DNA of 64,000 nucleotides, from assembly GCA_002101905.1 (NCBI GenBank), contig LQPU01000062.1, forward strand, positions 1 through 64,000. The letters are read 5' to 3'. Below, piece by piece: positions 8,810 through 17,423 of this stretch. The translations under genes were made by a program, and so were the position numbers. How positions within the stretch are numbered: the stretch's first letter is position 1; every line of letters starts with the position of its first letter. The notes under the pieces were generated by a model. The model was not told the DNA's origin, searched no databases, and was given only the letters and a program-made list of their open reading frames with translations. Source of the stretch: Mycobacterium shimoidei (GTDB taxonomy: Bacteria > Actinomycetota > Actinomycetes > Mycobacteriales > Mycobacteriaceae).

Positions 8810-10137
8810 CGAGCCCGCCGGCGCTGCGTTGCATCGCTGCCGTCGCGCTCACCACGCTCGCGCAATGCGCCAGCGCACACGCCATCGCACCACCGCCGAT
8901 TGACCAAAGCCGACTACCCGAGCCGGCGCCGCCGGCGCCGCCGCAACCGACCGTGCAGCGTGAGATGTGCGCCGTACCGAGCATGACTCCAGCCCGCGGC
9001 GAGACACCCACCCAGCTCAACAGCCTTGATCTACCACAGGTTTGGCCGCTGACCCGTGGCTCGGGTCAACGGGTCGCAATCATCGACACCGGAGTGGCTC
9101 GGCATCCGCGGCTACCCGACACGACGCCCGGCGGTGACTACGTGTCCACCGGCGACGGCAATCAAGACTGCGACGGGCACGGCACCGTCGTCGCCGGAAT
9201 CATCGGGGCCACACCCGATCCCAATGGGGCAGACGGCTTCAGCGGCGTCGCACCCGGCGTCACCTTGATCAGCATCCGGCAATCCAGCACCAAATTCGGC
9301 GCGGCCACCGAATCAGCGACCGCCGGATTCGGTGACGTCGATACGTTGGCGAAAGCTGTCCGGACCGCGGCTGACCTCGGAGCTTCGGTGATCAACGTCT
9401 CCTCGGTTGCCTGTGTGCCGGTCGGCTCGGGGCTAGACGACCGGGCATTAGGTGCGGCGCTGGCCTACGCGGTCGACACCAGGAATGCCGTGGTGGTCGC
9501 GGCTGCCGGAAACACCGGCAGGCCGGGTCAGTGCCCGGCGCAGCAACCCGAAACGACCTGGGACACCGCGACGGTCGCGGTCAGCCCGGCATGGTACGAC
9601 GACTACGTTCTGACGGTGGGCTCGGTCAACACCCACGGCGAACCCTCGTCGTTCAGCCTTCCCGGGCCGTGGGTCGACGTCGCCGCCCCGGGAGAAGAGG
9701 CGATATCGCTGAACCCGTCCGGTGAGGGGTTGGTCAATTCCCTTGACGAGCACGAACTCTCGGGCACCAGCTACGCCGCTCCGATTGTCAGCGGCCTCGT
9801 CGCGCTGATCCGGTCGCGGTTCCCGACGCTGACGGCCAGGCAGGTGATGCAACGCATCGAAAGCACTGCGCATCATCCCCCGAAAGGATGGGACCCGTAT
9901 GTAGGCAACGGTGTTGTCGACGTGCTCGCGGCCGTCAGCTCCGACGCCTCGTCAAGTCCTGCGCCGGTGTCGCACCCTGCGCGGGTGCCGATCATGCCGC
10001 CGGCGACAAGCGCGGCACCGGAGGACAGCGCGCGTCGGACCGCGCTCATCGGCGCAGCGCTCGGCCTGGTGGTGCTGGTGTCGACGCTGATCGTCGGCAC
10101 GGTGACCGCCCGGCTACGGCGTGTCCCGAGCGACTAG
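8806..10137 (+). CDS. mycP4: ESX-4 mycosin protease MycP4 (subtilisin-like)
   Basis: 443 residues, starting at the ATG that overlaps the eccD4 stop. A signal peptide (LRCIAAVALTTLAQCASAHA) is followed by a Pro-rich linker and a subtilase domain with Asp94 (IIDTGV), His125 (DGHGT), an Asn region (AAAGN, 232-236) and Ser322 (SGTSYAAP). A C-terminal membrane anchor (LIGAALGLVVLVSTLIVGTV) and a short basic tail end it. Mycosins are membrane-bound, periplasm-facing proteases needed for ESX complex stability. The last 24 bases overlap the 3' end of convergent eccB4. Confidence 0.95.
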   Translation: MTSPPALRCIAAVALTTLAQCASAHAIAPPPIDQSRLPEPAPPAPPQPTVQREMCAVPSMTPARGETPTQLNSLDLPQVWPLTRGSGQRVAIIDTGVARHPRLPDTTPGGDYVSTGDGNQDCDGHGTVVAGIIGATPDPNGADGFSGVAPGVTLISIRQSSTKFGAATESATAGFGDVDTLAKAVRTAADLGASVINVSSVACVPVGSGLDDRALGAALAYAVDTRNAVVVAAAGNTGRPGQCPAQQPETTWDTATVAVSPAWYDDYVLTVGSVNTHGEPSSFSLPGPWVDVAAPGEEAISLNPSGEGLVNSLDEHELSGTSYAAPIVSGLVALIRSRFPTLTARQVMQRIESTAHHPPKGWDPYVGNGVVDVLAAVSSDASSSPAPVSHPARVPIMPPATSAAPEDSARRTALIGAALGLVVLVSTLIVGTVTARLRRVPSD

Positions 10138-11490
10138 GGCGTTTCGTCGGCTCAGTTCCGGCCCCGCCGGCAACGTCGCCAGCACCGGCCAGGGCGCTGC
10201 GATCGGCGTCGGCGGCATACCAAGGTCGGCTGCCGCGTCGTCGTCGGGGATGGCGAACCGCACCCCGGTATCGGTCACCAGGTAGCTGGTGCCGGCGTCG
10301 TCATGCTGCCCGGACAGGCCGGTGGCGCGCACATAGGCGCTGCGACCCGGCGGGAGGTAGACCGAATCGAGCGCCGGGCCGTCGCCGTCACTCTGCGCCA
10401 GCGTCACCGCAGCATGGCCCGCCGGGATCGGCAGGTCGCCGGTCGAGAACCAGACGTCCGCGCCGCCCGATCCCGGGTGCGCCCACGCGACACACAGCGT
10501 GTTGTCCCTATCCGGCGGTGCGGCTGCTTGGTCGGGAAAGGTGGACACCGGTAACTCGTCGATCGTCGGAGCCGAGCGAATGATGTCGGGCGCCACCGAC
10601 AAAATGGTGCGGACCCCGCGGGCTCCGGTGAGACGCAATAGATCTGCGGTGACGTGGCCGACGCGCTGGACACCCCGCTCGAGCACCACGTAGTACTCGT
10701 CGCCATCGGCACGCGCGATGCGCAGCACACTGCCGACCGGAAACCCGGCTATCGCACCCGGGGCGCCCGCACCGGAGATCCGCGGTGCCGAGATGGGCGG
10801 TACTTCCGGGACAGCGTTCAACAGGGTGTGCGAGACGCGCTGCGCAACAACGCCTTCCAGCCGCAGAGCGCGAACGACAGCGGTGTCGGCCAGATCGACG
10901 AGGGCGCGACGGCCGTCGTAAAGCAGATATGCCGTTGCCCCGCCGTCGGCGCTCACCAGCCTGTTCAGTGTCGGTCGACGCGTACCCGGCGCGTCGAAGA
11001 CGCCGACCACCACCGTTGTGTTGGGGCCGTCGGTGTCACACACCGTCCACCGCGTCTCCGCAGCGGTCAGTGGCGGGCCCACAAATTGTGGTGCGCCCGG
11101 GATCCCCATCAGCGGGCCACGTTTGACAGTGACCAGCTCGGACTCGGCAACCGGCTGCGGATCGTCATTGGTTGCCGTGATCAACCGGGCCGACGCCAGA
11201 TTGAGCACCGGGTGCAAGGTGTCATCGACCCGGACGTAGAGCGCTCCGGACCGCTGACCCATGACGATCGGCGCATTCCCCAGCGTCGTCTGCGGACGAA
11301 GCACCGCGAGCGCCGCGGCGGCCACAACCGCAATGGCCGCCAGCACCGCCCCCGCCGCCAGTGAGCGCACCGGCGCGCGGATCGGCTCGTTGACGTCGCG
11401 CAGATCGGCGCCCAGCAACGCGCACTCCATGCGGGCCAACAGGAAGCGATAGCCGCTGACTTGCAGCCACGTGGCTGGTTTCGGTGCCAT
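10114..11490 (-). CDS. eccB4: ESX-4 membrane component EccB4
   Basis: 458 residues from MAPKPATWLQVSGYRF. A short cytoplasmic N-terminus typical of EccB (TxxQVSGYRFLLRR-like, here LQVSGYRFLLARMECALLG) is followed by one membrane segment at about 45-67 and a large extracytoplasmic R-repeat domain with a Cys pair. EccB joins EccC, EccD and MycP in the membrane complex. The start is set by the conserved motif; about 65 upstream codons in frame are Arg-rich and would run into the divergent cut3 promoter. It is convergent with mycP4, with a 24-bp overlap of the coding ends. Confidence 0.94.
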   Translation of the reverse strand: MAPKPATWLQVSGYRFLLARMECALLGADLRDVNEPIRAPVRSLAAGAVLAAIAVVAAAALAVLRPQTTLGNAPIVMGQRSGALYVRVDDTLHPVLNLASARLITATNDDPQPVAESELVTVKRGPLMGIPGAPQFVGPPLTAAETRWTVCDTDGPNTTVVVGVFDAPGTRRPTLNRLVSADGGATAYLLYDGRRALVDLADTAVVRALRLEGVVAQRVSHTLLNAVPEVPPISAPRISGAGAPGAIAGFPVGSVLRIARADGDEYYVVLERGVQRVGHVTADLLRLTGARGVRTILSVAPDIIRSAPTIDELPVSTFPDQAAAPPDRDNTLCVAWAHPGSGGADVWFSTGDLPIPAGHAAVTLAQSDGDGPALDSVYLPPGRSAYVRATGLSGQHDDAGTSYLVTDTGVRFAIPDDDAAADLGMPPTPIAAPWPVLATLPAGPELSRRNALVARDTP

Positions 11491-11603
11491 TGTTTCCTCA
11501 GAAATGGGCAGAAATCGGCGCCACCATACGTCGGCCGCCGAACGCGCCGTTTCCGTCAATCCACAGGTGAATTGCCGAAAATGAGGATTTTGCGGCTTCC
11601 CGG

Positions 11604-11615
11604 TAATATCATTGC
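11604..11615 (+). promoter_or_regulatory. Leaderless promoter of the first cutinase gene
   Basis: TAATAT at 11604-11609 followed by six bases and GTG at 11616, the spacing of mycobacterial leaderless promoters, where transcription starts at the start codon. The transcription start is inferred. Confidence 0.6.
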
Positions 11616-12347
11616 GTGCTTTTTCCCGACATGACTCCCCTGACGTTCGCACGCCGCTGGGCCGGCCTGTGCGCCGCGGCAGCACTGACCGCCGGCGCCA
11701 TGCTCATCGGCTGGAGCGGCGTCCCGAAGGCCACAGCCGTCGACTGCCCGGATGTCGAGTTGATCTTCGCCCGCGGAACCAGTGAGCCGCCCGGGCCGGG
11801 TCGTGTCGGCAACGCCCTGGCCGACGCGTTGCGCCAGCAGACCGGGCTCAACGTCGACACCTACGGCGTGAACTACCCGGCCGGCAAGCTGCAGCTCGGT
11901 GGCGGAGACGGCGCCAACGACACCATCAACCGGGTCAAGAACACGGTGCAGCAGTGCCCCGACACCAAGATCGTGCTGGGCGGCTACTCGCAGGGCGCGT
12001 CGGTGATCGACATCGTGGCCGGAGTCCCGGTGGGCGGCATCTCCTGGGGTAGCCCGCTACCGGCGCAGTACGTCGACAACATCGCCGCAGTGGCGACCTT
12101 CGGCAACATCATCGGCCGGTCAGGAACCCCGCTGTCGCGCCAAAGCACACCGCTGGCGTCCAAGGCCATCGACCTGTGCAACCCGGGCGACCCGATCTGC
12201 CACGCCGGGCCCGGCAACGAGTGGAGCGACCACACCGACGGCTATATCCCGAGCTACACCACTCAGGCAGCCAACTTCATCGCGCCCAGGGTCATGACTG
12301 GTCAGCCGCACATGCAACCGTTCGTTCCGGTCGCACCACTCAATTAG
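11616..12347 (+). CDS. cut3: Secreted cutinase-family esterase (Rv3451/Cut3-like)
   Basis: 243 residues. A signal peptide (WAGLCAAAALTAGAMLIGW...) ends before AVDCPDVELIFARGTSEPPG. The alpha/beta-hydrolase cutinase signature GYSQGA carries the nucleophile Ser; Asp in CNPGDPIC and His in SDHTDGY complete the triad, and four Cys form the usual disulfides. Mycobacterial cutinase-like proteins are secreted esterases or lipases acting on short to medium acyl esters. The GTG at 11616 fits a leaderless promoter; ATG at 11631 is the alternative. The same gene pair follows ESX-4 in M. tuberculosis. Confidence 0.9.
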   Translation: MLFPDMTPLTFARRWAGLCAAAALTAGAMLIGWSGVPKATAVDCPDVELIFARGTSEPPGPGRVGNALADALRQQTGLNVDTYGVNYPAGKLQLGGGDGANDTINRVKNTVQQCPDTKIVLGGYSQGASVIDIVAGVPVGGISWGSPLPAQYVDNIAAVATFGNIIGRSGTPLSRQSTPLASKAIDLCNPGDPICHAGPGNEWSDHTDGYIPSYTTQAANFIAPRVMTGQPHMQPFVPVAPLN

Positions 12348-12353
12348 AGCCAC

Positions 12354-12365
12354 TAATATCGGACC
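12354..12365 (+). promoter_or_regulatory. Leaderless promoter of the second cutinase gene
   Basis: TAATAT at 12354-12359, then CGGACC and ATG at 12366. This is the same -10 hexamer and six-base spacing as for the preceding cutinase gene. It suggests the second gene has its own start within the short gap after the first. Inferred from motif only. Confidence 0.6.
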
Positions 12366-13022
12366 ATGAGTCACCTGCGATATCTATGGCCGGCAGCGCT
12401 AGTCACAATGCTGGCCACCTCGCTGATGTTGATTGCACCCGTCTCGACGGCGTCGGCGGCGTCGTGCCCCGATGTCCAATTGGTGTTCGCCCGGGGCCGC
12501 CTTGAGCCGCCCGGCGCCGGCCAGGTCGGCAACGCGCTGCTCAATGGGTTGCGGTCCAGGACCTCCCGCAACGTCGGCCTCTACGCCGTCAACTACGACG
12601 CGGACACCGACGTCATCAACGGCGCCAACGACATGAGCGGCCACATTCAGTACATGGCCAACTCCTGCCCCGACACCCGCCTGGTGCTCGGCGGCTACTC
12701 GCTCGGGGCGGCGGTCACCGACGTGGTGCTTGCCGCTCCCGGCCCGATGTTCGGGTTCGACAATCCGCTGCCGCCCGGTACCGACCAACACATCGCCGCG
12801 GTCGCGTTGTTCGGCAACGGCAGCCAGTGGGTGGGGCCCATCACCAACTTCAACCCGATCTACAACGACCGGACCATCGAGCTGTGCCACGGCGATGATC
12901 CGATCTGTAACCCCGCCGACCCGAAAACGTGGCGAGCCAACTGGCCTCAGCACCTCGCGCCCGCCTACATCGGTGCGGGCATGGTCAATCATGCCGCCGA
13001 TTTCGTAGCCGGCAAGCTGTAG
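12366..13022 (+). CDS. cut4: Secreted cutinase-family protein with altered oxyanion residues (Rv3452/Cut4-like)
   Basis: 218 residues with a clear signal peptide ending in STASA-ASC. Family features are CPDVQLVFARG, the nucleophile motif GYSLGA, the CHGDDPIC Asp and a His in WPQHLAP. Compared with the neighbour, GYSQG reads GYSLG and ARGTSE reads ARGRLE. In fungal cutinases these two positions help form the oxyanion hole, so the substrate range or activity may differ. It lies 18 bp after the first cutinase and converges on truA. Confidence 0.87.
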   Translation: MSHLRYLWPAALVTMLATSLMLIAPVSTASAASCPDVQLVFARGRLEPPGAGQVGNALLNGLRSRTSRNVGLYAVNYDADTDVINGANDMSGHIQYMANSCPDTRLVLGGYSLGAAVTDVVLAAPGPMFGFDNPLPPGTDQHIAAVALFGNGSQWVGPITNFNPIYNDRTIELCHGDDPICNPADPKTWRANWPQHLAPAYIGAGMVNHAADFVAGKL

Positions 13023-13027
13023 GAGCG

Positions 13028-13897
13028 TCAGTTTCGGGTACGCAGGTCCCGGGTGACCAGGTTGCGCGCCCGTAGTTCGCTGTCGGGTGGATAGTCCACG
13101 CCGATCAGCGTCAGGCCTTGCGGCGGGGCGGTTGCGAAGTCACTGGATCGCTGCGTGCGGCTGAGCAGGTCGCGACACCACGCGGGGGTGCGCCGGTGTT
13201 CGCCCACGGCCAGCAGCGCGCCGACCAATGACCGCACCATCGACCAGCAGAACGCGTCCGCGGTGACGTGTGCGGTGATCAGATCGCCGTCGCGCGACCA
13301 GTCCAGCCGCTGCAAATCGCGGATGGTGGTCGCGCCCGGGCGAGGGCGGCAGAACGCCGCGAAGTCGTGCAGCCCCACCAGCTCCCGCGACGCCGCGGTC
13401 ATCGCGTCGATGTCCAGCGGACGGGGCCAGGCCGTCACAAAGCGGGCCTGCTGTGGCTCGACGCCGTACGCGGCGATCGAGAGGCGGTACACATAATGCC
13501 GGCGCAACGCGGAGAACCGGGCGTCGAAACCGGCCGGCGCGCGGCTGATCTCGCGGACCCTGACGTCCGCTGGCAGCAACCGGGCCAGCCGCCGCACCAG
13601 TGGCAGGAACTCCGGCTCACCCGGGCGTGGGGAGCGCGGGTAGCAGTTGGGCAGCGCGTCGACCGGGATGTCGGCGTGCGCCACCTGCCCGGTGGCGTGC
13701 ACGCCGGTGTCGGTTCGCCCGGCGGCGCGCAGCCGCACCGCGGTGCGAAACACCGTCGACAGCGCGTCGTCGATGACACCGGCCACCGTGCGCTGGCCGG
13801 CCTGCACCGCCCAGCCCGCGAATTCGGTTCCGTCGTAAGCGATATCGAACCGAAGACGAACGTGCCCGTCACCCACATCGGTGACGGGCACGTTCAC
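13028..13897 (-). CDS. truA: tRNA pseudouridine(38-40) synthase TruA
   Basis: 289 residues from the GTG at 13897, seven bases after the rplQ stop. TruA converts U38-U40 of tRNA anticodon stems to pseudouridine. Catalytic Asp lies in AAGRTDTGVHATGQVAH; other family blocks are RFDIAYDGTEFAGW, RFSALRRHYVYRL and MVRSLVGALLAVG. It is the last gene of the alpha operon. GTG codons at 13891 and 13876 are alternative starts. A perfect 16-bp hairpin covers the start region and may limit translation. Confidence 0.93.
   Translation of the reverse strand: MNVPVTDVGDGHVRLRFDIAYDGTEFAGWAVQAGQRTVAGVIDDALSTVFRTAVRLRAAGRTDTGVHATGQVAHADIPVDALPNCYPRSPRPGEPEFLPLVRRLARLLPADVRVREISRAPAGFDARFSALRRHYVYRLSIAAYGVEPQQARFVTAWPRPLDIDAMTAASRELVGLHDFAAFCRPRPGATTIRDLQRLDWSRDGDLITAHVTADAFCWSMVRSLVGALLAVGEHRRTPAWCRDLLSRTQRSSDFATAPPQGLTLIGVDYPPDSELRARNLVTRDLRTRN
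13858..13895 (-). promoter_or_regulatory. Perfect stem-loop over the truA translation start
   Basis: Arms 13858-13873 and 13880-13895 are exactly complementary (16 bp) with a six-base loop. In the mRNA the stem includes all but the first codons of truA and begins ten bases after the rplQ stop codon. It could act as a translational control element or as a partial terminator after rplQ. There is no U-run. Function inferred from position and stability. Confidence 0.55.
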
Positions 13898-13904
13898 AGC
13901 CTCG

Positions 13905-14501
13905 TCAGGACTCGTCGGAGTCTGCCTTCGGTTCGTCGTCCTCGGCCCGGGCCTCGGTGGCCTCGTCCTCGGCGGCAGTAGCCGCGTCGTCGGTGTTTTC
14001 GGCCGTTGGACCGACGGCCGCCTCCGGCTCGACCGCCGCCTGCGGAGCGGCGGCGGCCGCCACGGGTGCTGCCTTCTTGGCAGCCTTCTGTGCCGCCTGT
14101 GCACCGGCCGCCCGGCGGGCCCGGTTGGCCTCGGAGGTCACCGTCTTCTCCCGCACCAGCTCGATCACGGCCATCGGGGCGTTGTCGCCCTTGCGCGCCT
14201 CGACCTTGATGATGCGGGTGTAGCCGCCGTCGCGGTCGGCGAAGTGCGGGCCGATCTCGGCGAAAAGGGCGTGCACCACGTCCTTGTCGCGGATCTTTTT
14301 GAGCACCTCGCGTCGGTTGTGCAGCGTGCCCTTCTTGGCGTGGGTGATCAGCTTCTCCGCGTACGGCCGCAACGCCCGCGCCTTGGGCTCGGTGGTCTTG
14401 ATCCGGCCATGCTCGAAAAGCGCCGTGGCCAGGTTGGCCAGGATCGCCTTCTGGTGCGACGACGACCCGCCGAGGCGACGGCCCTTGGTGGGCTTAGGCA
14501 T
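13905..14501 (-). CDS. rplQ: 50S ribosomal protein L17 with long acidic/alanine-rich tail
   Basis: 198 residues. The L17 core (MPKPTKGRRLGGSSSHQKAI ... NAPMAVIELV) covers about the first 120. It is followed by an actinobacterial tail rich in Ala, Glu and Asp (about 75 residues, ending in ADSDES) that is likely disordered. L17 sits near the peptide exit tunnel. It lies 27 bp after rpoA. The tail is a little longer than remembered for M. tuberculosis (180 aa in total). Confidence 0.96.
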   Translation of the reverse strand: MPKPTKGRRLGGSSSHQKAILANLATALFEHGRIKTTEPKARALRPYAEKLITHAKKGTLHNRREVLKKIRDKDVVHALFAEIGPHFADRDGGYTRIIKVEARKGDNAPMAVIELVREKTVTSEANRARRAAGAQAAQKAAKKAAPVAAAAAPQAAVEPEAAVGPTAENTDDAATAAEDEATEARAEDDEPKADSDES

Positions 14502-14528
14502 TGCTGACGCTCCTGTCTTGACTCGGTC

Positions 14529-15572
14529 TTAGAGCTGTTCGGTTTCGGCGTAGTCCTGGTCGTCGTAGGCGCCCTCGTTGGACCAGGTGCCGGTGGCCAC
14601 GTCGTAGCCCGCAACCTCCGAGGGGTCGAAGTGCGCGGGGCTGTCCTTGAGCGAGAGGCCCAGCTGGTGCAGCTTGACCTTGACCTCGTCGATGGACTTC
14701 TGACCGAAGTTGCGGATGTCGAGCAGGTCGGATTCCGTGCGCGACACCAGCTCACCGACGGTGTGCACGCCCTCACGCTTGAGGCAGTTGTAGGAGCGCA
14801 CGGTCAGATCCAGGTCGTCGATCGGCAGTGCGAACGACGCGATGTGGTCGGCCTCGGCCGGCGACGGCCCGATCTCGATGCCTTCCGCCTCGACGTTGAG
14901 TTCGCGTGCCAGGCCGAACAATTCGACCAGGGTCTTACCGGCCGACGCCAGCGCGTCCCGCGGCGTGATCGAGTTCTTGGTCTCGACGTCGAGAATCAAC
15001 TTGTCGAAGTCGGTGCGCTGCTCGACACGGGTGGCGTCCACCTTGTAGGTGACCTTGAGCACCGGCGAGTAGATGGAATCAACCGGGATGCGGCCGATTT
15101 CCGCGCCAGATGCCTTGTTCTGGACGGCCGGCACGTAGCCACGGCCACGCTCGACGACGAGCTCCACCTCGAGCTTGCCCTTGTCGTTGAGCGTCGCGAT
15201 GTGCATGTCGGGGTTGTGCACGGTGACACCGGCCGGCGGCACGATGTCCCCGGCGGTGACCTCACCCGGACCCTGCTTGCGCAGGTACATCGTCACCGGC
15301 TCGTCCTCCTCGGAGGACACCACCAGGCTCTTGAGGTTCAAGATGATGTCGGTGACGTCTTCCTTGACGCCGGGCACGGTGGTGAACTCGTGCAGCACAC
15401 CGTCGATGCGGATGCTGGTGACCGCCGCGCCGGGAATCGACGACAGCAGCGTGCGACGCAGTGAGTTGCCCAGCGTGTAGCCGAATCCCGGCTCCAGCGG
15501 CTCGATGACGAACCGCGAACGGTTTTCGCTGATGGTCTCTTCGGACAGGGTGGGTCGCTGTGAGATCAGCAT
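14529..15572 (-). CDS. rpoA: RNA polymerase alpha subunit
   Basis: 347 residues, the exact mycobacterial length, starting MLISQRPTLSEET. The N-terminal domain for dimerisation and assembly (RRTLLSSIPGAAVTSIRIDG) is followed by the C-terminal domain (SYNCLKREGVHTVGELVSRTESDLLDIRNFG) that contacts UP elements and activators. A start nine codons upstream is possible in frame but lacks family support. It is part of the alpha operon between rpsD and rplQ. Confidence 0.98.
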   Translation of the reverse strand: MLISQRPTLSEETISENRSRFVIEPLEPGFGYTLGNSLRRTLLSSIPGAAVTSIRIDGVLHEFTTVPGVKEDVTDIILNLKSLVVSSEEDEPVTMYLRKQGPGEVTAGDIVPPAGVTVHNPDMHIATLNDKGKLEVELVVERGRGYVPAVQNKASGAEIGRIPVDSIYSPVLKVTYKVDATRVEQRTDFDKLILDVETKNSITPRDALASAGKTLVELFGLARELNVEAEGIEIGPSPAEADHIASFALPIDDLDLTVRSYNCLKREGVHTVGELVSRTESDLLDIRNFGQKSIDEVKVKLHQLGLSLKDSPAHFDPSEVAGYDVATGTWSNEGAYDDQDYAETEQL

Positions 15573-15660
15573 GGTGTTTCTTCTTCTCCTTCTCGGCAAC
15601 CGCTATTTGATGCCGCTTAGGTGTTCCGTCGCCGCGGATGCGGTGACGGAAGTCGGGGTA

Positions 15661-16266
15661 CTACTTCGAGTAGAACTCGACGATCAGCTGCTCGGTGAGC
15701 GGAACGTCGATCTGAGCCCGCTCCGGCAGTTGGTGGATCAGGATCCTTTGCCGCTCGCCTACCACCTGCAACCAGCTGGGGATCGGCCGCTCACCGGCTG
15801 TCTCCCGCGCGATCTGGAAGGGCAGCGTGTTCAGCGATTTCTCCCTCACGTCGATGATGTCGTACTGCGAAACCCGGTAGCTCGGGATGTTCACCTTGAC
15901 ACCGTTGACCAGGAAGTGGCCGTGGCTGACCAGCTGACGGGCCATCCGGCGGGTGCGGGCCAGCCCGGCGCGGTAGATCACGTTGTCCAGCCTGCTCTCC
16001 AGGATCTGCAGCAGTTCCTCACCGGTCTTACCGGGACGGCGCACCGCCTCTTCGTAGTAGCGCCGGAACTGCTTTTCCATCACGCCGTAGGTGAAGCGAG
16101 CCTTCTGCTTCTCCTGCAGCTGCAGCAGATATTCGCTTTCCTTGATCCGCGCGCGGCCGTGCTGACCGGGCGGATACGGGCGCTTCTCGAACGCTTGGTC
16201 GGCGCCCACCAGGTCGGTGCGCAGCCGACGCGATTTGCGGGTGACGGGTCCGGTGTAACGAGCCAT
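15661..16266 (-). CDS. rpsD: 30S ribosomal protein S4
   Basis: 201 residues, MARYTGPVTRKSRRL start, with an S4 RNA-binding domain near residues 90-155 (LDNVIYRAGLARTRRMARQL). S4 nucleates 16S rRNA folding and in many bacteria represses the alpha operon. An 88-bp gap separates it from rpoA, the longest inside this part of the operon, and could hold an S4-responsive leader. Confidence 0.97.
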   Translation of the reverse strand: MARYTGPVTRKSRRLRTDLVGADQAFEKRPYPPGQHGRARIKESEYLLQLQEKQKARFTYGVMEKQFRRYYEEAVRRPGKTGEELLQILESRLDNVIYRAGLARTRRMARQLVSHGHFLVNGVKVNIPSYRVSQYDIIDVREKSLNTLPFQIARETAGERPIPSWLQVVGERQRILIHQLPERAQIDVPLTEQLIVEFYSK

Positions 16267-16277
16267 AGTCAGTTCTC

Positions 16278-16694
16278 CTAGACGCGCCGACGCTTAGGCG
16301 GACGGACACCGTTGTGCGGCTGCGGGGTGACGTCGGCGATCGCACCGACCTCCAGGCCGGCAGCCTGCAGCGACCGGATGGCGGTCTCACGCCCCGAGCC
16401 GGGGCCCTTGACGAACACGTCGACCTTGCGGACGCCGTGCTCCTGGGCCTTGCGGGCGGCGTTCTCGGCTGCCAGCTGCGCCGCGAACGGCGTCGACTTA
16501 CGGGAGCCCTTGAAACCGACGTGCCCCGAGGACGCCCAGGCGATCACGTTGCCCTGCGGGTCGGTGATCGTCACGATCGTGTTGTTGAACGTGCTCTTGA
16601 TGTGGGCGGCCCCGTGCGGGACGTTCTTCTTTTCCCGCCGTCGGGTCTTCTGCCCCTTCTTGGGGGCGGCGGCTGCCTTCTTAGCTGGGGGCAT
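16278..16694 (-). CDS. rpsK: 30S ribosomal protein S11
   Basis: 138 residues with a Lys/Ala-rich N-terminal extension (PPAKKAAAAPKKGQKTRRR) before the S11 core GAAHIKSTFNNTIVTITDPQ. The C-terminus PQPHNGVRPPKRRRV is typical. It lies in the 30S platform near the mRNA exit. It is 11 bp before rpsD and three bases after rpsM. Confidence 0.97.
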   Translation of the reverse strand: MPPAKKAAAAPKKGQKTRRREKKNVPHGAAHIKSTFNNTIVTITDPQGNVIAWASSGHVGFKGSRKSTPFAAQLAAENAARKAQEHGVRKVDVFVKGPGSGRETAIRSLQAAGLEVGAIADVTPQPHNGVRPPKRRRV

Positions 16695-16697
16695 GGG

Positions 16698-17072
16698 TTA
16701 CCTGGCCTTCTTCTTGCCTGCGATGGTGCGCTTGGGGCCCTTGCGGGTCCGCGCATTGGTCTTGGTGCGCTGGCCGCGCACCGGAAGGCCACGGCGGTGC
16801 CGCAGGCCCTGGTAGCAGCCGATTTCGATCTTGCGACGGATGTCGGCCTGCACCTCGCGGCGCAGATCGCCCTCCACCTTGCAGTTGGCTTCGATGTAGT
16901 CGCGCAGGTGGGCCAGCTGGTCATCGGTGAGATCTTTGGTGCGCAGATCCTTGTCGATGCCGGTGGCGGCCAAAATCTCGTTGGAAAGGCTACGGCCAAC
17001 GCCGTAGATGTAGGTCAGCGCGACCTCCATCCGCTTATCGCGCGGCAGATCAACGCCTACTAGACGTGCCAT
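16698..17072 (-). CDS. rpsM: 30S ribosomal protein S13
   Basis: 124 residues, MARLVGVDLPRDKRMEVALTYIYGVG start, ending in the conserved RGQRTKTNARTRKGPKRTIAGKKKAR tail, which is basic. S13 contacts the tRNA in the P site and L5 in the 50S subunit. It follows rpmJ after a 189-bp gap with a small hairpin. Confidence 0.97.
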   Translation of the reverse strand: MARLVGVDLPRDKRMEVALTYIYGVGRSLSNEILAATGIDKDLRTKDLTDDQLAHLRDYIEANCKVEGDLRREVQADIRRKIEIGCYQGLRHRRGLPVRGQRTKTNARTRKGPKRTIAGKKKAR

Positions 17073-17261
17073 AGGTGGCGTGCCCCTTTTTCTTCTCCGT
17101 GACGGAGGTGCTGATCCCAGCCCGTTCCCGGCTGACTGCTCCGGGGCCCGGCCTCCGTTCCGGGCGCTGATGAGCGGCGTATCCGCTCACTGGTGCTGGG
17201 AGGTCTGCATTCAGTTGTGTGTGCTTGCGCACTGACCGGTCAGGTCCCCGGCGGCGACCCG
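17073..17261 (-). other. rpmJ-rpsM spacer with small hairpin
   Basis: Unusually long for this operon. It contains a 7-bp hairpin (arms TGAGCGG 17171-17177 and CCGCTCA 17183-17189, 5-nt loop) and other short GC-rich repeats. It may be an internal promoter or leader for the rpsM-rpoA part; no convincing -10/-35 was identified. No coding frame was accepted. Confidence 0.4.
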
Positions 17262-17375
17262 CTAGCCTTGCCGCTGCTTATGGCGCGGATCGGAGCAGAT
17301 CACCATGACCCGCCCATGCCGGCGGATCACCCTGCACTTGTCACAGATCGGCTTGACGCTCGGGTTCACCTTCAC
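17262..17375 (-). CDS. rpmJ: 50S ribosomal protein L36
   Basis: 37 residues from a GTG start: [20 protein letters not shown], then [17 protein letters not shown]. It has the zinc-ribbon ligands CxxC, Cys and His (CDKC ... C ... H), so it is the zinc-containing form of L36. It lies between infA and rpsM, the standard order. Found by reading the sequence; it is shorter than usual gene-length cut-offs. Confidence 0.96.
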
Positions 17376-17423
17376 GGCTGATCGATCCTGTTCTGTCTAC
17401 TCGCTGGGTTGGTGGCTTCGGGC

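Noticed and set aside
13898..14104. Long N-terminal extension of TruA
   Set aside because: It is the out-of-frame shadow of the rplQ tail, Arg/Pro-rich with no TruA similarity.
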